Part shown: positions 8,106 to 16,231 of the stretch, in pieces
How the letters are laid out: every line of letters begins with the position of its first letter
How positions within the stretch are numbered: the first letter of the stretch is position 1
Source of the DNA: Gammaproteobacteria bacterium UBA2168
GTDB lineage: Bacteria > Pseudomonadota > Gammaproteobacteria > Pseudomonadales > Azotimanducaceae
Direction of reading: 5' to 3'
Length of the DNA stretch: 35,984 bases
Assembly: GCA_002327525.1 (NCBI GenBank)
Contig: DCWG01000157.1
Coordinates: 16,034 to 52,017, forward strand
Made by a program: the position numbers and the translations under genes
The notes under the pieces: model-generated
The model's input: the letters and a program-made list of their open reading frames with translations, nothing else
Database searches by the model: none
What the model was told of the DNA's origin: nothing

Positions 8106-8715
8106 CCGGGGATTGCACCGGGTACTCACCATTGTGACATTGCTGTTCTACGTTCAGGCAGCGGCCGAGCCTCCCACCGAACGGAAATCCCATTTCAGAG
8201 ACGGTGCCGGCAACCGTCCGAACGAGCAATTGCTCGCCGCCGCTCCGGAAGGCTGGTTGCAGACATACTTCAAACAAACCACCCGGCTGCGCATCGTGGA
8301 GTTCGTACCGGCGCACGAGAGCCGCGACTGGCGCAACAAAGTGAGGTTCGAAGCATTTACCGCGCGCATACTACCGGACCCGATCGAGTTCATGCAGGGT
8401 CTTGCTCACGATCAGGCGCAGGGTTGCAAGCATTTCAGCGATGGCGGGATCTCCGCGGGATTCGAGAACGGCTATGCGACATCGACCCGTCTCTTTGTCT
8501 GCGAAAATCACCCCGCCGACCGCCACGACCAGATCACCATGGTGAAGTCCATCCGGGGCAATGAGCGCTTCTACGTCATCGCGCGTGCCCGTCGGGGCGA
8601 GGCTATCGCGGGCGGGCCCGGTACTGCGCTGCAAACCGACATCGCCTCCTGGGCGCTGTATCTGCGCGCCATCCATCTCTGCGAGGCCAGCAGCGACGCG
8701 CATCCCTGTCCGTAA
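8095..8715 (+). CDS. Secreted protein of unknown function
   Basis: The ATG at 8095 overlaps the end of the nucleoside hydrolase and gives 206 residues. A signal peptide is likely: basic start (DRGLHR), hydrophobic core (VLTIVTLLFYV) and a possible cut after VQAAA before EPP. The mature part is soluble, with Cys in AQGCKHF, LFVCENH and the tail HLCEASSDAHPCP, which may form disulfides. A central segment LPDPIEFMQGLAHDQAQGC and VKSIRGNERFYVIARARR look conserved-domain-like, but I do not recognise the family. As last gene of the mpl operon it may act in the periplasm, but no function can be assigned. It converges on the broken dehydrogenase with a gap of 14 bp. Confidence 0.7.
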   Translation: MCSDRGLHRVLTIVTLLFYVQAAAEPPTERKSHFRDGAGNRPNEQLLAAAPEGWLQTYFKQTTRLRIVEFVPAHESRDWRNKVRFEAFTARILPDPIEFMQGLAHDQAQGCKHFSDGGISAGFENGYATSTRLFVCENHPADRHDQITMVKSIRGNERFYVIARARRGEAIAGGPGTALQTDIASWALYLRAIHLCEASSDAHPCP

Positions 8716-8729
8716 GAATCGAGTTCCGT

Positions 8730-9762
8730 TCAGAATGCCTCATCAGGAAATGCCGACAGCGCCTTACCGGAAGAGTGAATACTCTTGTTGAGCACTGTCG
8801 TTCTCGGCAGTACGCGTTCGAAGTAGAAAGCGGCCGTCAGACGCTTGGCCTCACCAAATGCATCGTCCGGTGCGTGCGCGACCATACGCGCCCACAACCA
8901 GCCGTATATGGCGTACCCCAGCAGATCGAGGTAGTCCGCAGACACGCCACCCAGCAGGTGGGGTTGCTCCCTGGCTCTCTCAACGACCGATGCCGTGGCT
9001 CGCACCAAACGCATCCAACGCGCTATGCAGTTGCGCCTGGAAGTGCTCGGGAACCGCTTCCTCGCGCATGAAGTCCAAGAAACCGCGCAGCGTACGTCGC
9101 TCGTCGCGCAGTACCTTCCGGCCGATCAGATCCAGCGCCTGAATGCCATTCGTACCCTCGCAAATCCGTGCGATACACCCATCCCGCACGATCTGCTCGG
9201 CACCCCATTGCTTGATGTATCCGTGTCCGCCGAACACCCGCTGACCCATCACCGCACAATCGAACCCGTGGTCTGTCAGGAAAGCTTCGGCAACGGCTGT
9301 GAGCAGTTCCGACAGGGCCCGTGCACGCGTGTCATCAAGGTACTTGGCGCGGTCGAGCTGCATGCCCACGAACACCGCGCGCGTGCGGATGATGCCGAGG
9401 TCGCTACCGACATGGACCTCGGTCAGACCTATGGTGCCCGACCACTCGCCGCTGTAAAACCTGGGCAGGTAGGTGGTGCGCTGTTCATCGCTGCCATGCG
9501 TATCGAGACATATGCAGGCGCCGACCGTCAGGCTACCGTAGAGATACGGGGCGCTGTTCGCACCCCAGAACATCTCTTCGACCAAGCAGCCGAGCATCTT
9601 CGGCATCCCCCGACCGCCGAACTCCGGATTGCCTGACAGGCCAAGCCAGCCGCCCTGCGCAATTTCCTCATAAGCCGCCTGAAACCCCTCGGGCGCGCTC
9701 ATAGAGCCATTATCCCGGACACAACCCGCGGCATCGCCGCTCCGGTTGACCGGCGCCATCAC
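8730..9762 (-). pseudogene. Acyl-CoA dehydrogenase pseudogene (paralog of neighbour)
   Basis: On the minus strand, residues such as NRSGDAAGC, EEIAQGGWLGLSGNPEFGG and GLTEVHVGSDLGIIRTRA align with the intact neighbour at 9844-11616. Directly after RTRA the homology jumps to LLTAVAEAFLTDHGF and RVFGGHGYIKQWG: about 180 residues, including FAD- and substrate-binding parts, are missing. The frame breaks again near 9010; the C-terminal part (LLGYAIYGWLWARMVAH, AFYFERVLPR) is in another frame ending at 8730. The N-terminus also lacks a credible start, although coding similarity continues upstream to about 9786 (IASEVMAPVNRSGD) and an AGGAGG lies at 9811-9816. It is a dead tandem duplicate. The glutamate-containing ICEGTNGIQALD segment survives. 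Confidence 0.88.
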
Positions 9763-9843
9763 CTCGCTTGCGATGCGTCCCGCTGCGGGGGTTGATATTC
9801 CAAAGTTCGTCCTCCTTGTTCCCAGCCCGTCCGGGTGTGTGGT

Positions 9844-11616
9844 TCACGCGCCGTACCCAGACGTTATGGCCTCGTCGCTGACGTCCATCAGACTACCCGC
9901 TCCGGCTTCTATGGCTGCTTTGTGGGCGGCGATTCTAGGCAGAAGGCGCTCGAAGTAGAAGCGGCAGGTGGCTTTCGCTCCCGCTTCCATCACTTCGCTT
10001 GCGCACGCTACCAGCGCCATTCGGGCCCAGAGATAGCCGAGTACTATATATCCGCTGTAGAACAGGTAATCCACCGCGGCAGCGCCTATTTCGTTCGCGT
10101 CCTTCCCGGCGCGAGATCCGAGTTCCATGGAAAGCGTGGCCCATTCCTCGCCGAGCGTCGACAACTGGCCGCCGAATCGACCGAGATCGGCATCCGCGTG
10201 CGCGGCCAGCTCTTGCGCAAGCGCGTTCATCCTGCCGAGTACGTGCATCAGACCAACTCCCTGGGTCATCAATACCTTGCGGCCGAGTAGGTCGAGCCCC
10301 TGAATCTGGGTGGTGCCCTCGTAGATGAGCGTGATGCGTGCATCGCGTACGTGCTGTTCCACGCCCGTCTCGCTTATATAGCCGTGTCCACCGAATATCT
10401 GAACGCCGTGATTGACCGCCTCGAAGCACACCTCGGTGAGGAACCCCTTTACGATCGGAGTGAGAAAATCGGCCTCCTCATCCGCGAGCCGGCGCTGTTC
10501 GTCGTCACTGGCGTGTTCAGCGATCTCGAGCAGTTGCCCCACATGGTAGACCAGCGCCCTCCCTCCCTCGACGAAGGCTTTCTGAGTCAGCAGCATGCGC
10601 CGCACATCTGGATGCACCAGAATCGGATCGGCCGGCAGGTCCGGTCGCGAGGGGCCATTGAGGGAGCGCATCTGCACCCGTTCCTGGGCATAGGTGGCCG
10701 CCAGTTCGTGGGAGGCCTGGGCAAGGCACACACCCTGCAACCCAACCACGAGCCTCGCGGCGTTCATCATGGTGAACATGTACGACATACCGGCATCGGG
10801 CTCGCCAACCAGGTAACCGCGTGCGCCGTCGAAGTTCATGACGCAAGTTGCATTGCCGTGGATGCCCATCTTGTCTTCCAACGCGCTGCAAACCACGTTG
10901 TTGGGCGTGCCGTCTAGGTCAATCTTCGGCACCACGAACATCGAGATACCCCGCGTTCCGTCCGGGGACCCGTCGATGCGGGCGAGCACCAGATGGACGA
11001 TGTTTTCGGCGAGATCGTGCTCGCCCGCAGAGATGAATATCTTGGTACCCGTGATGACATAGGTGCCATCCGCATTGGCTTGCGCTTTCGTGCGCACGAG
11101 CCCGACGTCAGATCCCGCGTGCGATTCCGTGAGGCACATCGTCCCGGTCCAGGCACCGCTGATGAGCGGCGGCAGGAAATCCTGTTTCTGCCGTTCACCG
11201 CCGTGCGCCGTGAGCGCCTCCTGTACACCCCGCGAGAGCCCTGAATACATCGACCAGGCGAGATTGGCGGTGCAGGTCATGTCTTCGACGAACAACGCCA
11301 CACTCTCAGGCAATTCCTGACCACCGTATCGAGCCGCGCCGATCAGGCTCGGCCAGCCGCCCTCGACGTAGGCCGCGTACGCCTCGGCGAATCCCTGCGG
11401 GGTGATCACTTCACCTTCCTGCAGGCGACACCCCTGCTGATCACCGATCTGGTTCAGTGGCCTGAGTTCGTTTTCGGAAAATCGCGCGGCCTCCTCGAGA
11501 ATGGCATCGAGCAGGTCGGCTTCCGGCGCATTCGCCATTTCCAGTGCCGCGTAGTGAGCGGGAAAATCGAATACATCGTGTATCAGAAAACGTGCATTGC
11601 GGGTGTTGATTGGCAT
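9844..11616 (-). CDS. Acyl-CoA dehydrogenase, long form (about 590 aa, DmdC-like architecture)
   Basis: The 590-residue flavoenzyme has the long-form layout: N-terminal helical region with RPLNQIGDQQGC, middle region CLTESHAGSDVGLVRTKA and YVITGTKIFISAGEHD, C-terminal FGGHGYISETGVEQHVRD, then ITLIYEGTTQIQGLDLLGRKVL containing the presumed catalytic Glu, and an extra C-terminal domain. This architecture is shared with methylthiopropanoyl-CoA dehydrogenases (DmdC) and many fatty acyl-CoA dehydrogenases, so the substrate cannot be decided. It removes two hydrogens at C2-C3 and passes electrons to ETF. The ATG at 11616 is chosen over a 46-codon upstream extension because MPINTRNARFLIHDV is the conserved start and a GGAG lies just upstream. 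The upstream gene is divergent comF. Confidence 0.92.
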   Translation of the reverse strand: MPINTRNARFLIHDVFDFPAHYAALEMANAPEADLLDAILEEAARFSENELRPLNQIGDQQGCRLQEGEVITPQGFAEAYAAYVEGGWPSLIGAARYGGQELPESVALFVEDMTCTANLAWSMYSGLSRGVQEALTAHGGERQKQDFLPPLISGAWTGTMCLTESHAGSDVGLVRTKAQANADGTYVITGTKIFISAGEHDLAENIVHLVLARIDGSPDGTRGISMFVVPKIDLDGTPNNVVCSALEDKMGIHGNATCVMNFDGARGYLVGEPDAGMSYMFTMMNAARLVVGLQGVCLAQASHELAATYAQERVQMRSLNGPSRPDLPADPILVHPDVRRMLLTQKAFVEGGRALVYHVGQLLEIAEHASDDEQRRLADEEADFLTPIVKGFLTEVCFEAVNHGVQIFGGHGYISETGVEQHVRDARITLIYEGTTQIQGLDLLGRKVLMTQGVGLMHVLGRMNALAQELAAHADADLGRFGGQLSTLGEEWATLSMELGSRAGKDANEIGAAAVDYLFYSGYIVLGYLWARMALVACASEVMEAGAKATCRFYFERLLPRIAAHKAAIEAGAGSLMDVSDEAITSGYGA

Positions 11617-11773
11617 AACCGGCGCTCCGTGCCTGGCGGTCGAAGGGATTGCTATTCTACCCGGCCGTACCCGGGCCCGGGCATCGTGTGAAACGCTTAA
11701 AGGATGAGATTCGCACGATGAATGTGCGCCATCTCCCACTTCGCATTCCACCACGATTCACCACAATTCCCGG

Positions 11774-12472
11774 ATGGCTAATCTCAGCTGGCTGGATAGC
11801 GTACTGCCGAGGGTATGCGTTGAGTGCGAACTGCATACCTACACGGATCTCGATCTCTGTCCACACTGCACAGCGGCGCTCCCGTGGAATCATTTCGCCT
11901 GCACGAAGTGCGCATTGCCACTTCCCGCACAAGGACACGAATGCATCCGGTGCGTGAAAGACCTACCCCCCTTCACCGCCGCGTTTGCGCCGCTGATCTA
12001 TCAGCCGCCCGTGAGCAACTGGGTACACGCGATGAAGTTCTCCGGGCATCCGGTCTACACCAACATTCTCGCCACACTCACCACGCGGTATCTACAGGAA
12101 CGCATTTTCGACTGTCGCCCGGATGTCCTGATACCCGTACCCTTGTCACGTCGGCGACTGATCAGGCGCGGGCACAATCAGGCTCTGCTGCTAGCACATC
12201 CACTCGCCCGCACGTTATGCATCCCGCTCACGGCAGGTCTCGTCGTGCGCAATCGACATACGATGCCGCAACAGGGTCTGACGCGCACCGTACGTCTGCG
12301 CAACCTGCGGGATGTGTTCGAGGTGACCGAGGCTCCGCCTGCTCACGTCGCCATCGTCGACGACGTGATGACGACAACCGCCACGACCACCGAAATCGCA
12401 CGCACGTTGCTCCAGGCCGGTGCCGGACGGGTGGATGTCTGGGTGGCTGCCCGTGCCACGCTCTCACGGTAA
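11774..12472 (+). CDS. comF: ComF family phosphoribosyltransferase-like protein
   Basis: The 232-residue protein has an N-terminal zinc-ribbon pattern (CVEC, CPHC, CTKC, CIRC), a central VSNWVHAMKFSGH segment, PDVLIPVPLSRRRLIRRGHNQ, and a C-terminal PRPP-loop-like VAIVDDVMTTTATTTE. This is the complete ComF architecture and length. ComF proteins support uptake or processing of transforming DNA in competent bacteria; the molecular reaction is uncertain. No strong ribosome-binding site precedes the ATG, but no later start would keep the zinc ribbon. The gene stands alone and is divergent from the acyl-CoA dehydrogenase. The modA start is 36 bp downstream, so read-through into the mod operon is possible. 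Confidence 0.9.
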   Translation: MANLSWLDSVLPRVCVECELHTYTDLDLCPHCTAALPWNHFACTKCALPLPAQGHECIRCVKDLPPFTAAFAPLIYQPPVSNWVHAMKFSGHPVYTNILATLTTRYLQERIFDCRPDVLIPVPLSRRRLIRRGHNQALLLAHPLARTLCIPLTAGLVVRNRHTMPQQGLTRTVRLRNLRDVFEVTEAPPAHVAIVDDVMTTTATTTEIARTLLQAGAGRVDVWVAARATLSR

Positions 12473-12508
12473 CAACTGGTAGACTGCGCATCCTCACTGG
12501 AGGTCCAT

Positions 12509-13243
12509 ATGAGCCGAGTTGCCCTGGCTCTGATACTGCTGACAGGCATGCTCGTCGTGCCGCGCACCCACGCATCGGAAGATGGTGTGCGTCTTCGCGT
12601 GGCCGTGGCGGCCAATTTCCGCGCTGCATTCGAACAGCTGAGCCGGGAGCTGCCGGGTGATCTCGGAGTTGTCGCGACATACGGATCGAGTGGCTTGCTG
12701 GCAGCACAAATACTCCAGGGCGCGCCGTTCGATGTATTTCTCTCAGCTGATCGGGAGCGTCCCCTACAGCTGGTGGTGGAAGGGGTCGCCCCTGGGCAGG
12801 TCAGACCCTACGCCGTGGGTCGGGTGGCGTTGTGGACACCAGGCGTCACGGCCGATCCCGCCATGGTGAAATCAAAACGCTACACCATGGCCAACCCGGA
12901 ACTGGCGCCATACGGCCGGGCCGCCCGCGATTGTCTCGAGTCGATCGACCTGTGGCGTCCCGAGGACAATCCGCCGGTACTCGGCACCAATGTCAGCCAG
13001 GCTTTTCATTTCGTCAGCTCCGGTGCCGTGGACCTGGGATTCGTAGCGCTGAGCCAGCTGGTCACGCAGCAGGTTTCCGAGAAGGAGATGTGGCTCTGCC
13101 CCGAAAATATCCACTCGCCGATCGAACAGTTCGCGGTTCGAATCACCGACCGGGACGAGGCGCAAAGGCTGATCGCGTTCCTGATCCACCCGGACACTCA
13201 GCTCCGGCTCGCTGGATTCGGTTATCGACCCATCGCGCCATGA
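12509..13243 (+). CDS. modA: Molybdate ABC transporter, periplasmic binding protein
   Basis: ModA captures molybdate (or tungstate) in the periplasm. The 244-residue protein has a signal peptide (MSRVALALILLTGMLVV, probable cut after THA) followed by the ModA core: VAVAANFRAAFEQLS at the mature N-terminus, ATYGSSGLLAAQILQGAPFDVFLSAD for oxyanion binding, and ELAPYGRAARDCLE. Length fits the family. GGAGG at 12499-12503 sits 5 bp before the ATG, a strong translation signal. A TAGACT at about 12479 could be a -10 box. No ModE-type operator is obvious. The stop overlaps modB by 4 bp (ATGA), consistent with a tight modABC operon. Confidence 0.93.
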   Translation: MSRVALALILLTGMLVVPRTHASEDGVRLRVAVAANFRAAFEQLSRELPGDLGVVATYGSSGLLAAQILQGAPFDVFLSADRERPLQLVVEGVAPGQVRPYAVGRVALWTPGVTADPAMVKSKRYTMANPELAPYGRAARDCLESIDLWRPEDNPPVLGTNVSQAFHFVSSGAVDLGFVALSQLVTQQVSEKEMWLCPENIHSPIEQFAVRITDRDEAQRLIAFLIHPDTQLRLAGFGYRPIAP

Positions 13244-13905
13244 ACCCAGACCTGTTGCAGAGCCTCGCCGTTACCGCGTCGCTGGCCGCCATCACCACCG
13301 CCTGCCTCATGCTGCTCACGCCGCCACTGGCGTGGTGGCTCGCACGCACCCGCCACCCGGTGCGGCCCCTGGTCGAAGCGCTGGTGGCGCTGCCGTTGGT
13401 GTTGCCGCCGACCGTGCTGGGTTTCTATCTGCTGCTCTTCATGTCGCGTGACGGCATACTCGGCGGTCTCTGGCATACAGCCACCGGGGAATCACTGGCC
13501 TTCACGTTCTCTGCCCTCGTGATCGGCTCCGTCGTCTATTCGCTACCGTTCGTGGCGCAACCCATCGCGGCAAGTTTCAGAACCACCGAACCTGGTCTGC
13601 TGGATGCCGCGAGCGTGCTTGGCTTCAGCCCGCGCCAGCGGTTTTTACGCATCGTTTTGCCCGTACATCGGCGGGCGCTGCTCGCGGGTGCCGTTCTGGG
13701 ATTCGCTCACACGATTGGCGAATTCGGCATCGTGCTGATGATCGGCGGCAACATTCCCGGTGAGACGAGGGTTCTTTCGATATTGCTGTTCGATCAGGTG
13801 GAAGCACTCAACTACGCGAGCGCGCATCTCACGGCTGGCATTCTTCTGCTCATCTCGTTGATCACCCTCACGTTCACCTATGCTTACTTGAGGCGTGAAT
13901 CATGA
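13240..13905 (+). CDS. modB: Molybdate ABC transporter permease
   Basis: The 221-residue inner-membrane protein has about five transmembrane helices and the binding-protein-dependent permease loop (EAA motif) in LLDAASVLGFSPRQRFLRIVLPVHRR, the contact with ModC. The ModB-typical ending FAHTIGEFGIVLMIGGNIPGETR is present. The start ATG at 13240 overlaps modA and the end overlaps modC by 4 bp, so expression is coupled. Length is normal for ModB. Nothing suggests damage. Confidence 0.94.
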   Translation: MNPDLLQSLAVTASLAAITTACLMLLTPPLAWWLARTRHPVRPLVEALVALPLVLPPTVLGFYLLLFMSRDGILGGLWHTATGESLAFTFSALVIGSVVYSLPFVAQPIAASFRTTEPGLLDAASVLGFSPRQRFLRIVLPVHRRALLAGAVLGFAHTIGEFGIVLMIGGNIPGETRVLSILLFDQVEALNYASAHLTAGILLLISLITLTFTYAYLRRES

Positions 13906-14966
13906 GCCTTGACGTTCGCGGCACCGTGGACCTCGGCACCTGCCCCCAGTTCAAACTGGATATCGATGCCAAACTGCCGACCGCGGGGATTACGGCCGTC
14001 ATCGGCGCATCCGGCTGCGGTAAGACCTCGTTGTTGCGGCTGCTGGCCGGACTCGATCGACACGAGGACTTCGAGGTCGAGTTCGACGGGGATTGCTGGC
14101 AGGGCGCACACGTATGGCGACCTCCCCACGAACGTCCCATTACCATGGTGCCGCAACATCCAATGCTCTTCCCACACCTTTCCGTACTGGGCAATCTGCG
14201 CTGCGTGCCGGGCGGCGGTGATACGCACCTGGCGATCGAACGGTTCGGCCTTGCTTCCCTGTCGCGCAGATACCCCGATAGGCTGTCCGGTGGCGAGCAA
14301 CAGCGCGTGGCACTCGCCCGTGCATTTCTCAAGCCGGCGAAGCTCTGGATGCTGGACGAACCGCTGGCGAGTCTGGATCCCATCGCACGCGCGGATCTTG
14401 CACCGCTCGTCGCACAGGTGTGCCGCGCTGCCGGACAACCGGTGATCTACGTCACCCACAGTCTGACCGAAGTGCTGCAGATCGCGGATCACCTGCTAGT
14501 CATGGAGGGCGGACACATCATCGGCAGCGGGCGGCCTGAAGAGGTCGCCGCACATCTCGATCATCCTCTTTCACCGCTCATCGAAGTGGGCACGATTCTC
14601 GATTGCACGTTTGTGCGCTATCACAACGAACACGATCTCTCGGAACTGCGTATTGGTGATGCCGCAATCTGGATACGGGGCAATGTGGAGGATCACGGCA
14701 AGATGGTGCGAGTGCAGATACCTGCGCGCGACGTGGCACTGGCAAGCACCCACCCCGCCGACACGAGCGTGCTGAACGTGCTTCCGGTGACCATCACCGA
14801 TCTCACTACGGCACCCAACGGAGATGTCACCGTCGATCTGGATTGTGCCGATCAGACACTGCGCGCGCGCATCACTACGCTCTCGGCCGAGCGCATGCGT
14901 CTCGGCCCGGGTAAGGAGATATTCGCAATGATCAAATCAGTGGCCCTGGAGCCCCGGCGTGACTGA
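13902..14966 (+). CDS. modC: Molybdate ABC transporter ATP-binding protein
   Basis: ModC powers molybdate import. The 354-residue protein shows Walker A GASGCGKTS at 35-43, Q-loop VPQHPMLFPHLSV, ABC signature LSGGEQQR at 128-135, Walker B WMLDEP at 149-154, and H-loop VTHS. Residues about 285-350 form a C-terminal TOBE/Mop-like domain (VLNVLPVTITDLTTAPNGDV), typical of ModC and a site of molybdate regulation. It overlaps modB by 4 bp and the following srkA by 8 bp. All catalytic motifs are intact. Confidence 0.95.
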   Translation: MSLDVRGTVDLGTCPQFKLDIDAKLPTAGITAVIGASGCGKTSLLRLLAGLDRHEDFEVEFDGDCWQGAHVWRPPHERPITMVPQHPMLFPHLSVLGNLRCVPGGGDTHLAIERFGLASLSRRYPDRLSGGEQQRVALARAFLKPAKLWMLDEPLASLDPIARADLAPLVAQVCRAAGQPVIYVTHSLTEVLQIADHLLVMEGGHIIGSGRPEEVAAHLDHPLSPLIEVGTILDCTFVRYHNEHDLSELRIGDAAIWIRGNVEDHGKMVRVQIPARDVALASTHPADTSVLNVLPVTITDLTTAPNGDVTVDLDCADQTLRARITTLSAERMRLGPGKEIFAMIKSVALEPRRD

Positions 14967-15927
14967 CCAGCCGTTTTTTAACCTGTCGCCTGACGTCATC
15001 CTCGATGCCCTGGAGGACGTGGGTTTCCGCCCCACCGGCAGTCTGCTTGCGCTGAACAGTTTCGAGAACCGTGTCTATCAGGTCGAATTGGAAGACGACT
15101 CGTTCGTCGTCACGAAATTCTACCGGCCGGGGCGCTGGAGCGATGCACAGATCCTTGAGGAGCATACCTTTACGCTCGAACTCACAGAAGCGGAGCTGCC
15201 CTGTGTTGCCCCACTTGTCAGAAACGACATATCCCTGTTTCCCTACGAGGGACACCGCTTTGCCGTATACCCGCGTCAGGGTGGCAGACCGCCCGATCTC
15301 GAGATCGAGGACAACCTCAAGGTATTGGCCAGGACGCTTGCGCGCATTCACGCATACGGCGCCACCGCCGATTTCGAGCACCGCGTTACCCTGGATTACC
15401 AGCGCTTCGGATTCGACAGCCGCACCTACCTCATTGAGAACGACTGGATTCCCGTGGAGATGTCGGAGGCCTACGCTTCCATCACAGAGCATCTGCTCGA
15501 CCGCATCACCGACCTCTGGCCGGCCGATCCGGGCATGCGGATCCACGGCGACTGTCACATGGGCAACCTCCTGTGGCGCGACGAAACGCCCAATTTCGTC
15601 GATTTCGACGATTGCGCCACCGGTCCGCCCATACAGGATTTATGGATGTTGCTGTCCGGCAGCCGCGATGAACGTCAACGTCAACTGAACGTCATCCTCG
15701 AAGCCTATGAACCCTTTTTTCACTTCAATGGCGGCGAACTACGGCTGATCGAACCGCTCAGGACTCTGCGCATCATGTACCACGCCGCGTGGATCGCGCG
15801 GCGCTGGGAAGACCCAGCCTTCCCGGTCGCGTTTCCATGGTTCGGAGACATGCGCTTCTGGTCGCAGCACGTACTGGAACTGCGCGAACAGCAGGCCGCA
15901 CTGGACGAACCCCCACTCTCTATCTGA
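14959..15927 (+). CDS. srkA: Stress response kinase (YihE/SrkA type)
   Basis: SrkA is a protein serine/threonine kinase of the APH fold that in E. coli counteracts stress-linked cell death. The 322-residue protein matches its pattern: N-terminal NSFENRVYQVELEDDSFVVTKFYRPGRWS, catalytic loop HGDCHMGN at 196-203 and metal-binding VDFDDCATGP at 214-223. Length matches E. coli SrkA (about 328). The start GTG lies inside the end of modC, an 8-bp overlap, and homology begins right after it. In E. coli srkA is next to dsbA; coupling to a molybdate operon is unusual and may reflect local operon fusion, not function. Confidence 0.9.
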   Translation: MTDQPFFNLSPDVILDALEDVGFRPTGSLLALNSFENRVYQVELEDDSFVVTKFYRPGRWSDAQILEEHTFTLELTEAELPCVAPLVRNDISLFPYEGHRFAVYPRQGGRPPDLEIEDNLKVLARTLARIHAYGATADFEHRVTLDYQRFGFDSRTYLIENDWIPVEMSEAYASITEHLLDRITDLWPADPGMRIHGDCHMGNLLWRDETPNFVDFDDCATGPPIQDLWMLLSGSRDERQRQLNVILEAYEPFFHFNGGELRLIEPLRTLRIMYHAAWIARRWEDPAFPVAFPWFGDMRFWSQHVLELREQQAALDEPPLSI

Positions 15928-15970
15928 CGCGCGTGCTGGCCGCTCGAGACTTCATTCGGGTTCATCCGCG

Positions 15971-15982
15971 CCGACATGTCGG
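15971..15982. repeat. Perfect 12-bp palindrome CCGACATGTCGG
   Basis: The sequence equals its own reverse complement. A near copy with one change (CCGACACGTCGG) lies 159 bp away at 16130-16141. Paired dyads can be operator sites, but no regulated promoter is obvious here. Confidence 0.4.
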
Positions 15983-16178
15983 AGTGAGGTAGCGCAACCA
16001 AGACCCAGCGCCTGGAAAGCTGCTAGATCGTTCTGCCTGACAGCTCGAGAGCCGAAGCCCAGAGAGACATCGGCATTCCAATCTCGACGCGCCCATAACG
16101 CCAGGCTTCAAATCTCAACCAGGTTTGATCCGACACGTCGGGTGCGGACGAACAAGAGCGAAGCCGAGGCCTCGAGCG

Positions 16179-16226
16179 TTCCGAACCCCCTTGCGGGGTT
16201 CGGAAAGGAGCGCGCGCAAGCGCGCG
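16179..16226 (-). terminator. Tandem hairpins after acyltransferase gene
   Basis: Read on the minus strand just after the acyltransferase stop: first a 6-bp GCGCGC-type stem around 16211-16226 with a 4-base loop, then an 11-bp perfect stem (TTCCGAACCCC with its complement, 16179-16189 and 16195-16205, loop of 5). The larger stem is strong. No T-tract follows, so it is either a weak or Rho-linked terminator or a 3'-end stabilising structure, possibly working in both directions since srkA converges on it. Confidence 0.45.
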
Positions 16227-16231
16227 ACAGG

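Larger units (their letters stand above)
15928..16231. other. Gene-free region with dyad sequences
   Basis: About 300 bp between srkA and the convergent acyltransferase gene. Short open frames exist but show no protein-like homology I can recognise. It holds two similar 12-bp dyads, CCGACATGTCGG at 15971-15982 and CCGACACGTCGG at 16130-16141, and two hairpins near the acyltransferase 3' end (annotated separately). No tRNA or small gene was seen. Confidence 0.6.
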
